Shown piece by piece: positions 59,517-64,000 of a stretch of DNA of 64,000 nt. Position numbers and translations under genes: made by a program. This DNA comes from Burkholderiaceae bacterium (GTDB lineage: Bacteria > Pseudomonadota > Gammaproteobacteria > Burkholderiales > Burkholderiaceae_C). The stretch covers positions 124,001-188,000 of the forward strand of contig JACKLI010000001.1 in assembly GCA_024235995.1 (NCBI GenBank), in the 5' to 3' direction. Within the stretch, counting starts at the first letter, position 1. Every line of letters starts with the position of its first letter. The notes under the pieces were generated by a model, which was given only the letters and a program-made list of their open reading frames with translations, had not been told where the DNA came from and searched no databases.

Positions 59517-60565
59517 GAGTGAGACAACAGATGCTCGCGGTCGGCGACGGTGGGTTGCTGCATGGCGAAAAATCCTTCGGTGTAGATCATGTCGGCCCCG
59601 GCGCCCAGGGCCTTGGCGGTCTCCACGCAGCTGGCCGTGAACTCCGGGCTGCCGGCGGCGAACACGGTGTGCCTGGACAGGTCGGGCAGCAGGCCGGGCA
59701 GCACGGCGCCGACGCGGCCGTGCAGGAAGCCCTCGGCCTGCTCGCGCGTGAGCGTGACACGATAGTCGAAGTTGCGGTGCTTGGTGCGCCACCAGGCCAG
59801 CAGGCCCTGGGCGTAGGCGTCCTCGCGCGTGCGCGCCGACAGCAGCAGCATGACGGGCTTGCGAAAGCCGCGGCGCAGCGCGGCCTCGGTCAGCGCCAGG
59901 ATGGGCGCCAGGCCGGTGCCGGCGGCCAGGCACAGCACGGGCGTGTCCACGGCCGGATCGCCGATGAAGGTGCCGTAGGGGCCGCTGATCTTGATGCCCT
60001 CGCCCACCGCCAGCCGGTCGTGGATCCAGGCGCTGGTGGTGCCGCCGTCGGCGCGCGCCACCTGCAGCACCAGCTCGCCGTCGGGGCGCGGCGCGTTGCT
60101 GATGGAATACGCCCGCGGCGGCGCGCCGGCGCGCGCATCGCCCACGGTGACGTACTGGCCGGGCCAGTAGCGGATCGGCTTGCCCACCGGGCGCAGGTGC
60201 AGCTCGATGGCGCGCGCGGCGACGGGGCGCTTGTCGGTGACGACGAACAGCGCGTTCTCGCGCGGCGGAAACAGCTTGGGCCGCGCGTCGGCCGTGCCCC
60301 ATTCGATCTCCATCTCGTCGGAGATCGGCTTGGCCATGCACATCAGGCCAAAGCCCTGCTTGCGCTCCTCCGGCGACAACGCCATGTCGAGCACGATGCC
60401 CTGGTCGTACTGGCCCGACAGCACCTTGACCTTGCACTCGCCGCAGGCGCCGGCGCGGCAGTTGTTGGGCAGCGCGTAGCCGGCTTTCTCCAGCGCCATG
60501 AGCACGGTGTCGCCGGCGGCGACCTCGACGGATTTGCCCGAGGGCTGGATGGTGACGCGAGACAT
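59513..60565 (-). CDS. Ferredoxin:NAD(P)H oxidoreductase component of a putative diiron oxygenase
   Basis: 350 residues. The N-terminal plant-type 2Fe-2S domain has CRAGACGEC near residues 36-44 and a further Cys near 75. An FAD-binding domain (YWPGQYVTV, RAYSISNAP) and an NAD-binding domain (LCLAAGTGLAPILAL) follow. This is the reductase layout of class IB/soluble diiron monooxygenase systems, which passes electrons from NAD(P)H to an oxygenase. It is unlike PaaE, where the ferredoxin domain is C-terminal. It follows the oxygenase gene by four bases. Confidence 0.92.
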   Translation of the reverse strand: MSRVTIQPSGKSVEVAAGDTVLMALEKAGYALPNNCRAGACGECKVKVLSGQYDQGIVLDMALSPEERKQGFGLMCMAKPISDEMEIEWGTADARPKLFPPRENALFVVTDKRPVAARAIELHLRPVGKPIRYWPGQYVTVGDARAGAPPRAYSISNAPRPDGELVLQVARADGGTTSAWIHDRLAVGEGIKISGPYGTFIGDPAVDTPVLCLAAGTGLAPILALTEAALRRGFRKPVMLLLSARTREDAYAQGLLAWWRTKHRNFDYRVTLTREQAEGFLHGRVGAVLPGLLPDLSRHTVFAAGSPEFTASCVETAKALGAGADMIYTEGFFAMQQPTVADREHLLSHS

Positions 60566-60569
60566 GGGG

Positions 60570-61598
60570 TCAGAACACCGGAATGATGTCTTCCATGTCC
60601 GTGTCGGACACCTCCTGGCCGGTGATGCCCACCTCGGGAATGGCCGGGAAGGGGATGTTGTAGCGGTCCAGCACGCCCTTGAGGTTGATGATGGCGTTGC
60701 GCCAGTTTTCCTTCTTCATCTCGTAGGTGGGGATGCCAAAGCCCGCGCCGCGCGCCACTTCCTCGGCCTCGCGCTGGTTGTCGATGAAGTCCGCCGGCAG
60801 GTCCCAGAACTCCATCGGCGGCTCGAACAGCACGGCCGACAGGAACAGGTAGCCGGCGCGGATCTGCTTGGTGACCACGGCCTTGTCGGCGTCCTTCAGG
60901 CCCGGGTAGTCGCGCTCCATCACCGCCATGCAGATCGCCATGTGGCGGCCTTCGTCGCGGCCGATGTTCTTGAACGCTTCCTTGAACACCGGCTCGCGCG
61001 CGCTCTCGAACATCTGCTTGAAGATGGTCGCGGCGGCGATCTCGCCCATCAGGAACGAGCTGAACAGCACCGCCAGGTCGTACTTGGGCACGGCCTGCTT
61101 GTAGCCCGTCCAGTAGCGCCCGCCGTTGAAGTACAGCCACTTGGCGTTCTTCTGCAGGCGCCGGCCCAACTCGGTCTTGGGCTCGTAGGTCAGCGGGTCG
61201 GGGTGGCCCAGCATGCGCGTGATGGCCTGACCGCACATGATCTCGTGGTTCTGCTCGTCGCGCGTGACCGAGAAGAAGCACTTGCGCACCGGGTCTTCCT
61301 CGTGCACCTCGTAGGTCTTGATCAGCGCCTCCGCGAACACCGGCGGCGCCGAGGCGTCGAACACCGACAGCAGCGTCCACCAGTAGGCGATGGACTCGCG
61401 CTCTTCCCACGAGTAGCTGTCGACGTCGAGCGTGTCCCAGGGCAGCTTCTCGGGGTCCCAGGCCTCGCGCAGCGAGGCTTCCCACACCTCCTGCAGCTTC
61501 TGGGTCTTGCGGTTCCACGACAGCGGGTAGATGTTGGGCTGCGGGGTCGCGGGCGGCAGCTCCATCTTGTCGGCAAAGCGTTCCTTGTGGGCGGACAT
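60570..61598 (-). CDS. Ferritin-like diiron oxygenase of unknown substrate
   Basis: 342 residues from the ATG at 61598 with AGGAG upstream; the longer open frame adds 16 residues without a ribosome-binding site. Two Glu/Asp-Glu-x-x-His motifs (SVTRDEQNHE near residue 105 and IGRDEGRH near 205) and Glu residues in the flanking helices (LMGEIAAATIF) fit a four-helix diiron centre of the AurF/R2-like class. With the adjacent reductase it forms a two-component oxygenase. Its position between paaX and the paa operon suggests aromatic or CoA-thioester oxidation. No exact family is recognised. Confidence 0.75.
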   Translation of the reverse strand: MSAHKERFADKMELPPATPQPNIYPLSWNRKTQKLQEVWEASLREAWDPEKLPWDTLDVDSYSWEERESIAYWWTLLSVFDASAPPVFAEALIKTYEVHEEDPVRKCFFSVTRDEQNHEIMCGQAITRMLGHPDPLTYEPKTELGRRLQKNAKWLYFNGGRYWTGYKQAVPKYDLAVLFSSFLMGEIAAATIFKQMFESAREPVFKEAFKNIGRDEGRHMAICMAVMERDYPGLKDADKAVVTKQIRAGYLFLSAVLFEPPMEFWDLPADFIDNQREAEEVARGAGFGIPTYEMKKENWRNAIINLKGVLDRYNIPFPAIPEVGITGQEVSDTDMEDIIPVF

Positions 61599-61663
61599 GC
61601 GGGTCTCCTGGGGTGTGATGGGTGGGTTCAGGCCTTTGCATGACATTGGTGACCTGAAATTTG

Positions 61664-61692
61664 ACTATATTCGTCATATTACAAATATTCAA
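61664..61692 (-). promoter_or_regulatory. Likely sigma-70 promoter of the oxygenase-reductase-paaX unit
   Basis: TTGAAT (61687-61692, minus strand) and TATAGT (61664-61669) are separated by 17 bases. The -10 overlaps a partly symmetrical TGAC...GTCA sequence that could be an operator. Confidence 0.5.
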
Positions 61693-61759
61693 GCAATAAC
61701 ATATTTTTTGTGATGTAATTGCCGCTGCCAAGACGACAGCGCGGGCGCCCGAATTCCTC

Positions 61760-61775
61760 GACCGACGGGTCGGTC
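61760..61775 (+). promoter_or_regulatory. Palindromic operator-like site upstream of paaA
   Basis: GACCGA-CGGG-TCGGTC is a perfect 6-bp inverted repeat with a 4-base spacer. TetR-type regulators such as those controlling paa genes in betaproteobacteria favour ACCGACC/GGTCGGT-like sites. It lies ~46 bases before the paaA start and just upstream of a TACACT -10-like hexamer (61784-61789). Confidence 0.5.
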
Positions 61776-61821
61776 AATTCATCTACACTTGACGAGCGCC
61801 ACGCCCCACCGGAGACCGTCC

Positions 61822-62850
61822 ATGTACACCCAGTCCTTTTCCGTCCCCGACGACAGCGACACCAAGCCCGGCGCGCCCAAGGCCGCCGCCCGGGCCGTGC
61901 CGGCCGAGGACGCCGCGCACCAGGCGCGCTTCGACGCCCGCATCGATGCCGACGGTCGCATCGAGCCGCGCGACTGGATGCCCGAGGCCTACCGCAAGAC
62001 CCTGGTGCGCCAGATCAGCCAGCACGCGCACAGCGAGATCGTGGGCATGCTGCCCGAGGGCAACTGGATCGGCCGCGCGCCCAGCCTCAAGCGCAAGGCC
62101 ATCCTGCTGGCCAAGGTGCAGGACGAGGGCGGCCACGGCCTGTACCTGTACAGCGCCGCCGAAACCCTGGGCACCAGCCGCGAGGACATGCTCGACGGCC
62201 TGCACAGCGGCCGCGCCAAGTACAGCAGCATCTTCAACTACCCCACCCTCAGCTGGGCCGACGTGGGCGTGATCGGCTGGCTGGTGGACGGCGCGGCGAT
62301 CATGAACCAGATCCCGCTGTGCCGCTGCAGCTACGGCCCCTACGCCCGCGCCATGGTGCGCGTGTGCAAGGAAGAATCCTTCCACCAGCGCCAGGGCTAC
62401 GAGTCGCTGCTGGTGCAGATGCAGGGCACGCAGGCGCAGCGCGACATGGTGCAGGACGCCGTCAACCGCTACTGGTGGAAGTGCCTGGCCATGTTCGGCC
62501 CGCCCGACGCCGACAGCCCCCACAGCGGGCAGGCCATGCGCTGGGGCATCAAGCGCTTTTCCAACGACGACCTGCGCCAGAAGTTCGTCGATGCCACCGT
62601 GCCGCAGGCCAAGGTGCTGGGCGTCACCCTGCCCGACCCCGATTTGAAGTGGAACGAGGCGCGCGGCCATTACGACTACGGCGCCATCGACTGGGACGAG
62701 TTCTGGCAGGTGGTCAACGGCCACGGCCCCATGAACAAGGAGCGCCTGGCCACGCGCGTGAAGGCGCACGAGGACGGCGCCTGGGTGCGCGAGGCCGCCG
62801 CCGCGCACGCCGCCAAGCAAGCACAACGCAACCTGAAGGAAGCCGCATGA
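61822..62850 (+). CDS. paaA: Ring-1,2-phenylacetyl-CoA epoxidase subunit PaaA
   Basis: 342 residues. PaaA is the catalytic diiron subunit of the PaaABCE epoxidase, which converts phenylacetyl-CoA to its ring-1,2-epoxide with O2. Diiron ligands are visible in VQDEGGHGLYLY (E..H, near residue 100) and CKEESFHQRQG (E..H, near 190). The ATG has GGAG upstream. It begins a + strand operon divergent from the oxygenase pair, with the paaB start overlapping its stop. Confidence 0.97.
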   Translation: MYTQSFSVPDDSDTKPGAPKAAARAVPAEDAAHQARFDARIDADGRIEPRDWMPEAYRKTLVRQISQHAHSEIVGMLPEGNWIGRAPSLKRKAILLAKVQDEGGHGLYLYSAAETLGTSREDMLDGLHSGRAKYSSIFNYPTLSWADVGVIGWLVDGAAIMNQIPLCRCSYGPYARAMVRVCKEESFHQRQGYESLLVQMQGTQAQRDMVQDAVNRYWWKCLAMFGPPDADSPHSGQAMRWGIKRFSNDDLRQKFVDATVPQAKVLGVTLPDPDLKWNEARGHYDYGAIDWDEFWQVVNGHGPMNKERLATRVKAHEDGAWVREAAAAHAAKQAQRNLKEAA

Positions 62851-63146
62851 GCACCCCACCCGCATTGAAGGACTGGCCCTTGTGGGAAGTCTTTGTCCGC
62901 AGCAAGCAAGGCCTGGAGCATAAGCACTGCGGCAGCCTGCACGCCAGCGACAGCGCGCACGCGCTGCAGATGGCGCGCGACGTCTACACCCGCCGCCAGG
63001 AAGGCGTGAGCATCTGGGTGGTGCCCTCGCACCTGATCGCGGCCAGCGACCCCGAGGACAAGGAGCTGATGTTCGACCCGGCCAGCGACAAGATCTACCG
63101 CCACCCCACCTTCTACGACATCCCCGACGAAGTGGGGCACATGTGA
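62847..63146 (+). CDS. paaB: Phenylacetyl-CoA epoxidase subunit PaaB
   Basis: 99 residues, family length. It matches PaaB from WPLWEVFVRSKQGLEHKHCGSLHA through the YTRRQEGVSIWVVPS segment. PaaB is a small structural subunit of the epoxidase complex. The ATGA overlap with paaA and the overlap with paaC indicate coupled translation. Confidence 0.97.
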   Translation: MSTPPALKDWPLWEVFVRSKQGLEHKHCGSLHASDSAHALQMARDVYTRRQEGVSIWVVPSHLIAASDPEDKELMFDPASDKIYRHPTFYDIPDEVGHM

Positions 63147-63985
63147 TGGACGCGCGCGTCAAACCCGCCGTGGCCCCAGCAGACTACCTGCTGCACCTGG
63201 CCGACAACGCCCTGGTGCTGGGCCAGCGCAACGCCGAATGGTGCGGCCACGCGCCCGTGCTGGAAGAAGACCTGGCCATGGCCAACCAGGCACTCGATCT
63301 GATCGGCCAGGCGCGCCTGCTGTATCAACTGGCCGCCACGCGCCTGAACGCCGAAGGCGCGCGCATGCGCCCCAGCGCCTGGCCCGCCGGCCCGGTCACC
63401 GAGGACACGCTGGCGTACTTTCGCGACGACCGCGACTTTCGCAACTACACCCTGCAGGAGCTGCCGCACAACCCCGGCCTGGTGCCCGCCGCCGGCGGCA
63501 CGCGCGACTGGGGCGTGAGCATCGTGCGCAACTTTTTCTACGCCACCTTGATGGAGATGGTGTGGGGGCAACTGGCGCAGTCCGCAGACACCGAGCTGGC
63601 CGCCATCGCCGCCAAGAGCCTGAAGGAGGTGCGCTACCACGTGCGCCACGCGCGCGACTGGCTGCTGCGCCTGGGCGACGGCACGGCCGAATCGCACCGG
63701 CGCGTGCAGGCGGCGGTGGACTATCTGCTGCCCTTCACCGCCGAGTTCTGGTCCGCCAGCGCGGTGGATGCGCAGGCCGCGCTCGCCGGCGTCGACGTGC
63801 CCGCCCTGCGCACCGCGTGGGAGCACGCCGTCGACGCGGCGCTGCAGGAGGCCACGCTCAAGCGCCCGCCCGCCGTCGATGGCTACGTGCCGCAGGGCAA
63901 GCAGGGCGTGCATTCCGAGCACCTGAGCTACCTGCTGGCCGACATGCAGAGCCTGGCGCGCGCGCATCCGGGAGCGGTGTGGTGA
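63146..63985 (+). CDS. paaC: Phenylacetyl-CoA epoxidase subunit PaaC
   Basis: 279 residues from the ATG at 63146, which shares its A with the paaB stop; a GTG one codon upstream is possible. PaaC is the structural partner of PaaA with a ferritin-like fold but without a metal site. Family motifs include LADNALVLGQRNAEWCGHAPVLEEDLA and the EVRYHVRHARDWLLRLGDGT segment. It completes the PaaAC core of the complex. Confidence 0.97.
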   Translation: MDARVKPAVAPADYLLHLADNALVLGQRNAEWCGHAPVLEEDLAMANQALDLIGQARLLYQLAATRLNAEGARMRPSAWPAGPVTEDTLAYFRDDRDFRNYTLQELPHNPGLVPAAGGTRDWGVSIVRNFFYATLMEMVWGQLAQSADTELAAIAAKSLKEVRYHVRHARDWLLRLGDGTAESHRRVQAAVDYLLPFTAEFWSASAVDAQAALAGVDVPALRTAWEHAVDAALQEATLKRPPAVDGYVPQGKQGVHSEHLSYLLADMQSLARAHPGAVW

Positions 63986-64000
63986 ACACCGTTCTTGACT
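63982..64000 (+). CDS. paaD: Probable start of paaD (cut by window end)
   Basis: A GTG at 63982 overlaps the paaC stop (GTGA) and reads M-N-T-V-L-D before the window ends. By operon order the next gene should be paaD. Only six codons are visible, so the assignment rests on position. Confidence 0.4.

Larger units (their letters stand above)
61599..61821. promoter_or_regulatory. Divergent control region between the oxygenase pair and paaA
   Basis: 223 bases with an AT-rich core (61660-61720) unlike its GC-rich flanks. Besides the two sites listed separately it contains an ATTACAAA ... TTTGTGATGTAAT inverted arrangement (61679-61720), a possible PaaX-type binding region. It must drive both transcripts. 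Confidence 0.6.

Noticed and set aside
1..64000. tRNA genes, rRNA genes and CRISPR arrays
   Set aside because: I found no cloverleaf with a CCA-type 3' end, no rRNA stretches and no regularly spaced repeats. The ~55-bp repeats are dispersed and of both orientations.

Overview
The window is a GC-rich chromosomal segment of a betaproteobacterium, most likely a member of the Comamonadaceae (Burkholderiales). This rests on the housekeeping gene content and order (trpE, rpe-apaG, ttcA, ybeY, dtd, tyrS, erpA, rplM-rpsI, paaABC), the IPTL-CTERM surface proteins and the short dispersed repeats. The genus cannot be fixed from the sequence alone.

Bases 1-23,070 are accessory DNA and look less GC-rich than the rest. 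Two copies of one IS21-family element lie in inverted orientation (1-2010, left end outside the window; 20136-22657). Between them is an energy-metabolism cluster: an N-terminally truncated MaoC/phosphate acetyltransferase, a short-chain dehydrogenase, acetate kinase, a GltS-type transporter, a class I PHA synthase split by an IS30-family element, a universal stress protein, an LpxR-like lipid A deacylase, a PRPP synthetase, phosphoketolase, a beta-CASP ribonuclease-like protein, an AMP/thymidine phosphorylase and a LysR regulator. Together these could turn nucleotide or pentose phosphates into acetyl phosphate, then into ATP or polyhydroxybutyrate. The second IS21 copy sits inside remnants of a P4-type integrase gene. 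Just beyond it, trpG breaks off after about ten recognisable residues, so an island appears to have integrated at the start of trpG next to an intact trpE.

Bases 23,216-28,740 hold trpE with a candidate attenuator (a leader peptide with two Trp codons and competing hairpins), then a large secreted DUF11/IPTL-CTERM protein split by an IS5-family element.

Bases 28,756-57,353 are mostly housekeeping: AstE-like hydrolase, gph, a DsrE protein, rpe, apaG, a Gcr-type membrane protein, a cation/proton antiporter, a YbdK-like ligase, a class I amidotransferase, thiL, a YafY-type regulator with a GST, a DUF4139 protein, pgpA, pncC, a GltB-domain protein, a DSD1-type PLP enzyme, a histidine phosphatase, an MFS transporter, a second IPTL-CTERM protein, a DUF4136 lipoprotein, ttcA, ybeY, dtd, a CDF transporter, tyrS, an M23 peptidase, erpA, a bactofilin, rpsI and rplM. 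Bases 57,533-64,000 hold rlmJ and a phenylacetate region: paaX, an unassigned two-component diiron oxygenase/reductase pair, and divergent paaABC(D).

Two repeat families stand out. A 66-bp element occurs twice, each time exactly filling the gap between the stop codon of one gene and the start codon of the next and encoding a 21-codon mini-ORF. A degenerate element of about 55 bp occurs at least seven times, four of them inside coding genes or overlapping a start region.
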